Of a stretch of DNA of 5,893 nucleotides, positions 1-5,267 are shown piece after piece (within the stretch, counting starts at the first letter, position 1; each line of letters opens with the position of its first letter). Location: NCBI GenBank assembly GCA_017304125.1, contig JAFKLV010000132.1:1-5893 (forward strand). Reading direction: 5' to 3'. A program made the translations under genes and the position numbers. This DNA comes from Sphingomonadales bacterium (GTDB lineage Bacteria > Pseudomonadota > Alphaproteobacteria > Sphingomonadales > Sphingomonadaceae). A model generated the notes under the pieces. That model did no database searches. It was not told the origin of the DNA and worked only from the letters and a program-made list of their open reading frames with translations.

Positions 1-395
1 TCCTCCTGCGACATCGCCGCGGTGAGGCTCATCATCTCGGTGCCGCCGGCGATCACCAGATCCTCCATCCCGGACATGATCTGCGCGGCCGCGAAATTGA
101 CCGCGGTGATCCCGCCGCCGCAGAAGCGGTCGAGCGTCGTGCCGCTGGCCTTGACGTCATAGCCCGCGTCGAGCGCCGCCATCCGCCCCATGTCGCCGCC
201 CTGCTTGCCGCGCTGGCTGGAGGTCGACCAGATGATGTCGTCCACTTCGGCGGTGTTGAGGTTGTTGCGGTCCTTGATCGCCTTGAGCACGGTCGCGGCG
301 AGATGCTGCGGGTGCAGATCGGCCAGCGCCCCCTTGCCCTGCTTGCCGATGCCGCGCGGGGTACGAACGGCGTCGATGATATATGCGTCTGCCAT
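1..395 (-). CDS. Thiolase family protein (acetyl-CoA C-acetyltransferase-like), N-terminal part
   Basis: This is the first 131 codons of a thiolase; the rest lies beyond the left edge. The product begins MADAYIIDAVRTPRG, the usual thiolase N-terminal strand and 'RTP.G' motif. The nucleophilic cysteine that would carry the acyl group is Cys92, in DRFCGGGITAVNFAAAQIMSG-type context (residues 89-109), followed by the 'AGGTEMMS' segment (residues 116-123). Most biosynthetic and degradative thiolases have an N-R-[LF]-C-[AG]-S-G motif. Here Asp replaces the Asn and Gly the Ser, so this is a divergent subfamily, and acetyl-CoA acetyltransferase or 3-ketoacyl-CoA thiolase is inferred from family membership only. 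The ATG at 395-393 has a good ribosome site, GGAGAG (405-400), four bases upstream. The gene is divergent from the TetR-type regulator, whose likely operator lies in its promoter. The catalytic His and second Cys of the C-terminal half are not in view. Confidence 0.93.
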   Translation of the reverse strand, partial: MADAYIIDAVRTPRGIGKQGKGALADLHPQHLAATVLKAIKDRNNLNTAEVDDIIWSTSSQRGKQGGDMGRMAALDAGYDVKASGTTLDRFCGGGITAVNFAAAQIMSGMEDLVIAGGTEMMSLTAAMSQE

Positions 396-448
396 ATAGC
401 TCTCCAGAATCAGGTAACCGCGACGGCTCTTTACCGGCGCCGGATTCC

Positions 449-482
449 AGCATAACCTTGGTTATGGTACAGGGGATGTCAA
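449..482 (-). promoter_or_regulatory. Probable thiolase promoter with consensus -35 hexamer
   Basis: On the minus strand a perfect TTGACA lies at 482-477, upstream of the thiolase and directed at it. No strong -10 hexamer sits at exactly 17 bases. The closest A/T-rich candidates are AGGTTA (458-453, 18-base spacing) and TATGCT (454-449, 22-base spacing), so the -10 assignment is weak. The candidate region contains the 16-base palindrome, so a repressor bound there would block polymerase. The -35 overlaps the likely start of the divergent regulator gene. The TTGACA is seen; its use as a promoter is inferred. Confidence 0.4.
451..466. promoter_or_regulatory. Palindromic operator candidate between divergent thiolase and TetR genes
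   Basis: CATAACC (451-457) and GGTTATG (460-466) are perfect 7-base inverted arms around a TT centre. The dyad lies between the thiolase and the TetR-family gene, next to the TTGACA pointed at the thiolase, and it includes the ATG at 464 of the regulator. TetR-family dimers usually bind 14-20 base palindromes in such divergent intergenic regions, and many repress both genes. The palindrome and its location are directly seen; that this regulator binds it is inference. A second, GC-only palindrome, CCGGCGCCGG (434-443), lies nearby but is of a kind common in GC-rich DNA. Confidence 0.55.
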
Positions 483-1045
483 GCGTGCAGCCAACAAGTC
501 AGACCGCAGCGCGGACGCAGGACCTTACCCCGCACGACTGGCTCGAAGCCGGCCAGTCATTGCTGCGGCGGGGGGGATTGCGGGCGCTCAAGCTGCGTCC
601 GCTGGCGGACGAGCTGCGCGTGTCGACCGGCAGTTTCTATCATCACTTCAAAGATTTCGACGATTATCAGGGCCAGCTCGCGCGCTATTTCGCGGAGGAT
701 CAGGTGGGCAATCTGATCGACGCGCTGGAGCGTTCCTCGCCCAATCCGATCGATCGCATCCGCTTGCTGGGCCAGACGGTGCGGCGGCGCGGCTCGTCGC
801 GGCTGGGGATCGCGATGCGGGCGTGGGCGGAAAGCGACCCGCGCGCGCAGGCGGCGGTCGAGCGGCACGATACGTTGCTGCTCGATTTCCTCGCGCGCAA
901 TCTCGTCGCGGCCGGCTTTACCCGGCACGAGGTGGAAATCCGCGCTTACGGGCTGATCACGCTCGGGCTGGGCAAGGTCCACGCGCCGCAGCTCGATATG
1001 AGCACATTGTTCGATTCGCTGCTCGACATCATTATCGCGCGCTGA
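464..1045 (+). CDS. TetR/AcrR family transcriptional regulator
   Basis: The product is 193 residues from the ATG at 464, or 189 from the in-frame ATG at 476; both lengths suit a TetR-family dimeric repressor. The DNA-binding domain is clear: a helix near residues 24-38 (WLEAGQSLLRRGG), then the turn and recognition helix with LADELRVSTGSFYHHF (numbered from 476, residues 43-58) followed by the typical 'KDFDDY' start of helix 4. The remaining two thirds is a helical ligand-binding domain that gives no clue to the effector. The start is uncertain. Neither ATG has a usable Shine-Dalgarno site: an AGGGG abuts the ATG at 476 with no spacer, and nothing precedes 464. A weak TTTACC (430-435) / CATAAC (451-456) pair would start RNA at about 464, which would make a leaderless message. 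The frame stays open upstream to 383, but that part overlaps the thiolase start and is unlikely to be coding. The likely target is the palindrome between the two genes. Confidence 0.9.
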   Translation: MVQGMSSVQPTSQTAARTQDLTPHDWLEAGQSLLRRGGLRALKLRPLADELRVSTGSFYHHFKDFDDYQGQLARYFAEDQVGNLIDALERSSPNPIDRIRLLGQTVRRRGSSRLGIAMRAWAESDPRAQAAVERHDTLLLDFLARNLVAAGFTRHEVEIRAYGLITLGLGKVHAPQLDMSTLFDSLLDIIIAR

Positions 1046-1075
1046 GCCCGACGATGCACCGCCTCCCCTCCTTGT

Positions 1076-1124
1076 GTCCCCGCGAAGGCGGGGACCCAGA
1101 CTGGGCTCCCGCCTTCGCGGGAGC
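1076..1124. repeat. REP/BIME-like double-hairpin intergenic repeat
   Basis: Two perfect 8-bp-stem hairpins sit side by side: GTCCCCGC/GCGGGGAC with loop GAAG (1076-1095) and GCTCCCGC/GCGGGAGC with loop CTTC (1105-1124). They are inverted copies of each other: bases 1079-1121 form one dyad centred on A1100, with mismatches only at 1093/1107 and 1094/1106. The core CCCGCGAAGGCGGG matches a palindrome that I recall being scattered in many copies between genes of sphingomonads, where spurious translations give 'REGGDPDW..AFAG'-type peptides. It lies between the stop of the TetR gene and the oxidoreductase start. It has no T-tract, so it is not a classic terminator, though it could attenuate or protect transcripts. 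Copy number elsewhere cannot be seen here. Confidence 0.8.
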
Positions 1125-1154
1125 ACATTGGAGAGCCGGGTTGACGGACCGGCG

Positions 1155-2114
1155 ATGAAAGCGCTCGTCGTCTCGGCCCTGTCGCCCGATCTGTCGGGCA
1201 CCGCGCTCGCCGAGGTGCCCGAGCCTACGCCGGCTCCCGGCAAAGTGCTGGTGCGGGTGAAGGCGGCGGCGCTCAATTATCCCGACCTGCTGATGACGCG
1301 CGGCGAGTATCAGCTCAAGCCGCCCCTCCCCTTCACCCCCGGGATGGAAATCGCCGGCGAGGTGATCGGGGGCGACGGCTTCGCGCCCGGCGCGGCGGTG
1401 GTGTGCGGCACGCGGCTCGGCGGCTTTGCCGAGATCGTGTCGGTCGATGCCGCCGCGGTGCGCGCCAAGCCGGCGCATCTGTCGTTCGCCGAGGCGGCCG
1501 GGGTCGGCACCGCCTATCTCACTGCTTATGTCGCTTTGGTCCGGCTCGGCATGGCGCAGGCGAACGAATGGGCGCTGATCCACGGCGCCACCGGCGGGGT
1601 CGGGCTGGCGGCGGTCGATCTCGCCAGGGCGCTCGGCTGCCGGGTGATCGCCGCATCGCGCTCGGTCGAGAAACTCGCGGCGGTCGCCGGCGCCTATCCG
1701 GTGGACGCCACCGTCACCACGCCCGGTTTCCGCGAGCAGGTGAAGGCAATCACCGGCGGCGGCGCGGACCTGATCTATGATCCGGTTGGCGGCGATACGT
1801 TCGACGAATCGACTCGCTGCATCGCCTTTGGCGGACGGCTGCTGGTGGTCGGCTTCACCTCCGGCCGGATCGCGACCGTTTCGACTAACATGCCGTTGAT
1901 CAAAGGCTTTTCGGTGATCGGCGTGCGTGCCGGCGAATATGGCCGGCAGTTCCCGGACAAGGGCCGCGAAAATCTCGAGGCGATCTGGCGGCTGGCGGCG
2001 GAGGGGCGCATCCGCCCGCATGTCCATGCCGAAGTGCCGCTCGACGATTGGCGTGCGGCCTTCGAGACGATGCGTGACAGCAAGATGATCGGGAAGCTGG
2101 TGCTGATCCCGTAA
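1155..2114 (+). CDS. Zinc-independent medium-chain dehydrogenase/reductase, NADPH:quinone oxidoreductase-like
   Basis: This 319-residue protein has the length and layout of the quinone oxidoreductase (QOR) branch of the medium-chain dehydrogenase/reductase superfamily. The N-terminal GroES-like domain shows 'AALNYPDLLMTRG' (residues 38-50) and 'PFTPGMEIAGEV' (59-70). The Rossmann domain carries GATGGVG (144-150) for the dinucleotide and then 'CRVIAASRS' (162-170), whose basic residue after the second strand favours NADPH. The cysteine/histidine ligands of catalytic and structural zinc are absent, as usual for QOR-type members. The expected reaction is NAD(P)H-dependent reduction of a quinone or an activated double bond (enone or enoyl); the true substrate is unknown. 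The ATG at 1155 begins MKALVV, the normal family start; the only GGAGAG (1130-1135) is 19 bases upstream, so initiation looks weak. The GMC gene follows after 21 bases, so the two are probably one operon. Confidence 0.9.
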   Translation: MKALVVSALSPDLSGTALAEVPEPTPAPGKVLVRVKAAALNYPDLLMTRGEYQLKPPLPFTPGMEIAGEVIGGDGFAPGAAVVCGTRLGGFAEIVSVDAAAVRAKPAHLSFAEAAGVGTAYLTAYVALVRLGMAQANEWALIHGATGGVGLAAVDLARALGCRVIAASRSVEKLAAVAGAYPVDATVTTPGFREQVKAITGGGADLIYDPVGGDTFDESTRCIAFGGRLLVVGFTSGRIATVSTNMPLIKGFSVIGVRAGEYGRQFPDKGRENLEAIWRLAAEGRIRPHVHAEVPLDDWRAAFETMRDSKMIGKLVLIP

Positions 2115-2135
2115 TAACAAAATTGGGAGAGAGAC

Positions 2136-3734
2136 GTGGCGGGCTATGATTATGTCGTCATCGGGGGGGGCTCGGCAGGATGCGCGCTTGCCGCGCGCTT
2201 GTCGGAGGACCCCGCCGCCAGCGTCTGCCTGCTCGAAGCCGGCGGCGCGAACAAGGAAATGCTGGTGCGGATGCCCGCCGGGGTCGGCTCGCTGATCAAG
2301 GCCAAGAACAAGCATAATTGGGGCTTCTGGACCGAGCCCGAGCCGCACCTCGACAATCGCCGCTTGTGGTGGCCGCGCGGGCGCGGGCTGGGCGGCTCCT
2401 CGGCGATCAACGGCATGATTTATATGCGCGGCCATCCGCAGGATTATGACGAATGGCGCCAGTTCGGGCTCGCCGGCTGGTCGTGGGACGATGTGCTCCC
2501 CTATTTCCGCCGGCTCGAAGGGCATCATCGCGGCCCGAGCGACGGGCTCCACGGCGCCGACGGGCCGCTCAGGATATCCGCCGGGGAGAGCGACAGCCCG
2601 TTCCACGATGCTTTGGTCGCGGCGGGGCAGCAGGCCGGCTATCCGGCGACGAGCGACTTCAACGGCGCGGTGATGGAAGGCTTCGGCCATTACGACCTGA
2701 CGATCGCCGACGGGCAGCGCTGGTCGACCGCCGCCGCCTATCTCCGCCCGGCGCTCGCGCGATCCAACCTGACCGTGATCACCGACGCGCGCACCACGCG
2801 CATCGTGATCGAGCACGGCCGCGCGGTGGCGGTCGAATATCTCGTCGGCAATCGCCCGGCGCGGGTCGAGGTGGCGGGCGAGGCACTGCTCTGCGCCGGC
2901 GCGGTGCAGAGCCCGCAGATCCTGCAGCTTTCGGGCGTCGGCGATCCGGCGCGGCTCAAGGATTCGGGGGTGCGCGCGGTCCACGAACTGCCCGGCGTGG
3001 GCGAGAATCTGCAGGACCATCTCGACATCATCATGCACTGGCGCTGCCACGGGCTGACCACGGCCTATTCGGCGACCAAGGGGCTGCGCCAGCTCAAGGT
3101 CGGGCTCGAATATCTGCTGCGCGGCACCGGTTACGGGCGCCAGCAATTCCTCGAATCCGGCGCCTTCCTCTGTTCGCGCGCCGGGCTGTCGCGCCCCGAC
3201 ATCCAGATCCACGGCGTGCTCGCGATCATGCGCGATCACGGCAAAGTGCAGGTGAAGGAGGACGGCTTCTCCTTCCACCTCTGCCAGTTGCGCCCCGAAA
3301 GCCGCGGGCGCGTGACGATCGCGTCGAACGACCCGCTCGCCGATCCGCTGATCTTCGCCAATTATCTGAGCCAGCCCGAGGACGTCCGCGTGATGCGCGA
3401 ATGCGTCAAGATCGGGCGCGAGGTGGCGGCGCAGGCGGCGCTCGATCCGTATCGCGACGGCGAGCTGTCGCCGGGCGCCGACGTGCGCAGCGATGCCGAA
3501 ATCGATGCCTGGGTGCGCCGCACCGCCGAGACGATCTATCACCCGGTCGGCACCTGCAAGATGGGCGCCGACGGCGACCGCATGGCGGTGGTCGATGCGC
3601 AATTGAAGGTGCGCGGGCTGGAGGGCTTGCGCGTCGTCGACGCCTCGGTGATGCCGACGCTGGTGGGATCGAACACCAATGCCCCGACGATCATGATCGC
3701 GGAAAAAGCCGCCGATATGATCCGGGCCGCCTAA
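2136..3734 (+). CDS. GMC family FAD-dependent oxidoreductase (choline dehydrogenase-like alcohol dehydrogenase)
   Basis: The 532-residue product is a complete glucose-methanol-choline (GMC) oxidoreductase. The FAD ADP-binding fold is VVIGGGSAGCALAARL (residues 7-22) ending in the acidic 'LLEAGG' (32-37). GMC signature 1 is RGRGLGGSSAINGMIYMRG (81-99) and signature 2 is GAVQSPQILQLSGVG (255-269). The C-terminal substrate domain holds YHPVGTCKMG (468-477), whose His469 is the expected catalytic base, and GSNTNAPTIM (511-520), whose Asn513 or Asn515 is the partner residue. No signal peptide is seen, so the enzyme is probably cytoplasmic or loosely membrane-associated, oxidising a primary alcohol to an aldehyde and passing electrons to FAD and then an acceptor. 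The family includes choline, long-chain-alcohol and polyethylene glycol dehydrogenases; sequence alone does not choose among them. The start is GTG at 2136, set by GGGAGA (2125-2130) five bases upstream and by the FAD motif beginning right after it. Confidence 0.93.
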   Translation: MAGYDYVVIGGGSAGCALAARLSEDPAASVCLLEAGGANKEMLVRMPAGVGSLIKAKNKHNWGFWTEPEPHLDNRRLWWPRGRGLGGSSAINGMIYMRGHPQDYDEWRQFGLAGWSWDDVLPYFRRLEGHHRGPSDGLHGADGPLRISAGESDSPFHDALVAAGQQAGYPATSDFNGAVMEGFGHYDLTIADGQRWSTAAAYLRPALARSNLTVITDARTTRIVIEHGRAVAVEYLVGNRPARVEVAGEALLCAGAVQSPQILQLSGVGDPARLKDSGVRAVHELPGVGENLQDHLDIIMHWRCHGLTTAYSATKGLRQLKVGLEYLLRGTGYGRQQFLESGAFLCSRAGLSRPDIQIHGVLAIMRDHGKVQVKEDGFSFHLCQLRPESRGRVTIASNDPLADPLIFANYLSQPEDVRVMRECVKIGREVAAQAALDPYRDGELSPGADVRSDAEIDAWVRRTAETIYHPVGTCKMGADGDRMAVVDAQLKVRGLEGLRVVDASVMPTLVGSNTNAPTIMIAEKAADMIRAA

Positions 3735-3759
3735 AAAGGCCCTCCCCCGAAGGGGAGGG
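3733..3759 (-). terminator. Rho-independent terminator of the leftward beta-helix frame
   Basis: Read on the minus strand, CCCTCCCC (3759-3752) and GGGGAGGG (3747-3740) form an uninterrupted 8-bp stem around a TTCG loop (3751-3748), a very stable tetraloop. CC and then TTTTT (3737-3733) follow directly. It starts 10 bases after the stop codon of the beta-helix frame, and its T-tract overlaps the stop codon of the converging GMC gene. On the plus strand the same hairpin lacks a U-tract, so it probably ends leftward transcripts much better than the oxidoreductase operon. Confidence 0.75.
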
Positions 3760-3769
3760 GGACACAGGG

Positions 3770-4291
3770 TTAGTGCCGATCCTCATATGCCCGCACGCCC
3801 GGCCCGAGCCGGTTGGCGCCCAGCGCGAGCCGGTCGCCGCTGACATTGGCGACGAACGCCGGGCTGTTCTTCTGCCCCGGCGCAAGCGTCGCGATATTGT
3901 CCGCCACGCGCAGGCCAGCGGCGGAATATTTGCGCTGCTCGGCCGAGACGACGATCACCCCGGTCCAATTCTCCTTGTTCGGCCCCTGGACGAAGGTGTT
4001 GCGCAGGATTTCCCCGGTGCCGCCTTCGGGCAGGTCGATCGCGTAATTGGTCTTGCGCCCCTGGCTGTCGTCGAAGCTGTTGTCATCGATCGCGACGTGC
4101 GGCGCGCGCAGCTTGACATAATGCCCGCCGCGCCCGCGCTCGAACCGCGAATGGGTGATCGTGATCGTGCCGGTATTGGCGAGATAGACCGAATGCGCGC
4201 AATCGGGCGTTTCGTCGCACTGACCAAGCCCGGAGAAGGTCGAGCGCTCGATCGTCACGCGCGAAGGATCGCCGGTCGCACCGAGCTGCCG
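3770..4291 (-). pseudogene. Right-handed parallel beta-helix protein, C-terminal remnant (5' truncated)
   Basis: The open frame covers about 173 residues and ends at a TAA (3772-3770). Rungs of a right-handed parallel beta-helix are visible as repeated short strands with 'N/D-x-F' turns: VTIERSTFSG, ITITHSRFERG, VAIDDNSFDDS, GEILRNTFVQG and LRVADNIATL. This is the pattern of pectate-lyase-like and NosD-like folds in secreted or surface carbohydrate-active proteins. Proteins of this kind normally exceed 300 residues and start with a signal peptide; here there is none. Going upstream, the frame meets TGA at 4294-4292, before any ATG. The only candidate start, GTG at 4258-4256, has no ribosome site and lies inside a rung. 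No beta-helix-like sequence continues in another frame beyond about 4291, so the 5' part seems replaced, not just frameshifted. It keeps its own terminator. Alternatively a short functional protein starts at the GTG, which I think unlikely. Confidence 0.72.
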
Positions 4292-4315
4292 TCATCACGC
4301 TTCTCCTTCAAGGGC

Positions 4316-4606
4316 ATGCGTACCGACCGCCAGTACGAATATGCTCCGGAAGGGACTTCCCGAGAACTGCTCGAAATCATGCGCGGCGCCGTCGAAACCG
4401 CAGCATTGGAGCATGCACGAGCCTTCGCTGAAGCAGGTACAATTGCTGCTTCGAACAATCTGCTGCGCGTCGAGGAAAACATCGCCAAGAAGCGTGAGGA
4501 GCTCCAGGCCCTCTACGACGAGCGCGCGAAGCTCGCCGAGATCGAGGCTGAAGCCGAAGAAGCCCTTGCCCAATTCGAGCCACAGGGACCGCGGATCGGG
4601 CCCTGA
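4316..4606 (+). CDS. Small coiled-coil hypothetical protein
   Basis: This 96-residue protein belongs to no family I recognise. It is highly charged and alanine-rich. Residues 15-45 are predicted helical by composition, and residues about 49-87 (from NLLRVEENIAKKREELQALY onward) show spaced Leu/Ile/Val between Glu/Lys/Arg, typical of a dimeric coiled coil; a short Pro/Gly tail ends the protein. There is no signal peptide or membrane segment, so it is probably cytoplasmic. The ATG at 4316 has only AAGGG (4310-4314) one base upstream, which is too close. The frame is open further upstream into the truncated beta-helix DNA, so the original start may have been lost at the junction near 4283-4300 or may be non-canonical. 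The 195-residue gene follows 58 bases later in the same direction, which suggests co-transcription. Codon use is less extreme than in the left-hand genes, with many GAA, GCA and GCT codons. Confidence 0.6.
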   Translation: MRTDRQYEYAPEGTSRELLEIMRGAVETAALEHARAFAEAGTIAASNNLLRVEENIAKKREELQALYDERAKLAEIEAEAEEALAQFEPQGPRIGP

Positions 4607-4636
4607 GTTTGTGACTTTCGGCCTCCGGTCTGATCG

Positions 4637-4657
4637 TCCAATTCAGATCGAATTGGA
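4637..4657. promoter_or_regulatory. Inverted repeat covering the ribosome-binding site of the 195-residue gene
   Basis: TCCAATTC (4637-4644) and GAATTGGA (4650-4657) are perfect 8-base inverted arms around AGATC. The right arm contains the first three bases of GGAG (4655-4658), the only good Shine-Dalgarno sequence of the gene starting at 4665 (six-base spacer). As RNA it would form a hairpin with a five-base loop that hides the ribosome site. As DNA it could be a repressor operator in the 58-base gap between the two small genes. The arms are A/T-rich in a GC-rich context, which makes chance less likely, but no function is shown. Confidence 0.5.
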
Positions 4658-4664
4658 GTTCGAC

Positions 4665-5252
4665 ATGCAACGCGCTTTCCTTATTCAGACGCGCCAGAAG
4701 GCTGACGAACCGACCCAGCGTCGTGCCGTGTGCCGCGAGCACATCGTCGTCCTTCGCGAGAGCGGACCGTCTGAGACCTTCCCCGTCGGGGTGACTTTCG
4801 CGACCCGCTACTACGGTGGCCTCGAGGCGGAACGGAAGGCCTCAGAAGATGCGGTTGCCGGGCTCAACTGTCATCACCAGGTCGACCATGTGCGCGCGTT
4901 CACCAGCGCGGACGGCCTGCGTCGAGCCTGGGTTCAGGCACCGATCGAGGATCGCAGCGAGATCCGCGTCGCGATGGTTCTTGCCGGCGACGAGAATGCC
5001 GCGTGGATGAAGCCATTCAGCGAGGCCGAGCGCCAGGCGGTGCGTGCCGAACTCAATCTCGACCCGTCCGATTCCTGCGCCGATCTCGCTGTGTTTCGGC
5101 GCCGCAAGGGCAATGGTATCGAGGCGGTCGCCCGAATCTTCGGTGACACGGTTGTCGAATTCAACCACATCGCTGTCGACGCCGGCGCTGAGGCACAGGC
5201 GCTCCTCGATGCGTGCTTCTCGCCGGCGCCGCAGACTGCAATGGCGATGTAG
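4665..5252 (+). CDS. Hypothetical protein, 195 residues
   Basis: I do not recognise this protein. It appears soluble, with no signal peptide, membrane segment or evident catalytic motif. The N-terminal part alternates short strands, with RAFLIQTRQ (3-11), REHIVVLRES (24-33) and the strand-rich FPVGVTFATRYYGGLEAERKA (39-59). The C-terminal half is mixed helix and strand (PFSEAERQAVRAELNLDPSD, then 'ADLAVFRRRKG' and 'TVVEFNHIAVDAG'). Four cysteines (23, 69, 138, 184) are widely spaced and do not form a metal-binding pair, and 'CHHQVDH' (69-75) is a small His/Asp cluster that could bind metal. The ATG at 4665 is chosen because GGAG (4655-4658) sits six bases upstream; the frame is open further back but there it only shadows the 96-residue gene. 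It follows that gene in the same direction, and its stop is 15 bases from the stop of the gene converging from the right. Confidence 0.72.
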   Translation: MQRAFLIQTRQKADEPTQRRAVCREHIVVLRESGPSETFPVGVTFATRYYGGLEAERKASEDAVAGLNCHHQVDHVRAFTSADGLRRAWVQAPIEDRSEIRVAMVLAGDENAAWMKPFSEAERQAVRAELNLDPSDSCADLAVFRRRKGNGIEAVARIFGDTVVEFNHIAVDAGAEAQALLDACFSPAPQTAMAM

Positions 5253-5267
5253 CGTCTCGTGCCGTGG

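Noticed and set aside
383..463. A 27-residue N-terminal extension of the TetR-family regulator
   Set aside because: It overlaps the thiolase start and ribosome site, and would make the N-terminus before the DNA-binding domain unusually long.
1074..1154. A 27-residue N-terminal extension of the quinone oxidoreductase-like protein
   Set aside because: It is a translation of the palindromic repeat. The family start MKALVV at 1155 is the natural N-terminus.
1032..3602. An 856-codon open frame on the minus strand, antisense to the oxidoreductase genes
   Set aside because: It is a shadow produced by third-position GC bias. Its translation is low-complexity Arg/Ala/Gly/His-rich, and it lies opposite two proteins with clear family motifs.
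3740..3759. Hairpin as a terminator for the GMC operon on the plus strand
   Set aside because: No U-tract follows it on the plus strand; the T-tract is on the minus-strand side. It may slow plus-strand polymerase but is not a standard terminator there.
2453..4606. A 717-codon plus-strand frame spanning the GMC gene, the terminator and the beta-helix remnant
   Set aside because: Most is an Arg/Ala-rich shadow in another frame of the GMC gene. Only its last 96 codons, from 4316, look like protein.
4341..4664. A 108-residue N-terminal extension of the 195-residue protein
   Set aside because: It lies in another frame over the 96-residue gene and is Ser/Pro/Arg-rich with no structure. The ATG at 4665 has a proper Shine-Dalgarno.
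4611..4800. A 10-base direct repeat GTGACTTTCG at 4611-4620 and 4791-4800
   Set aside because: Several 10-base matches are expected by chance in a window this size, and the second copy lies inside a coding region.
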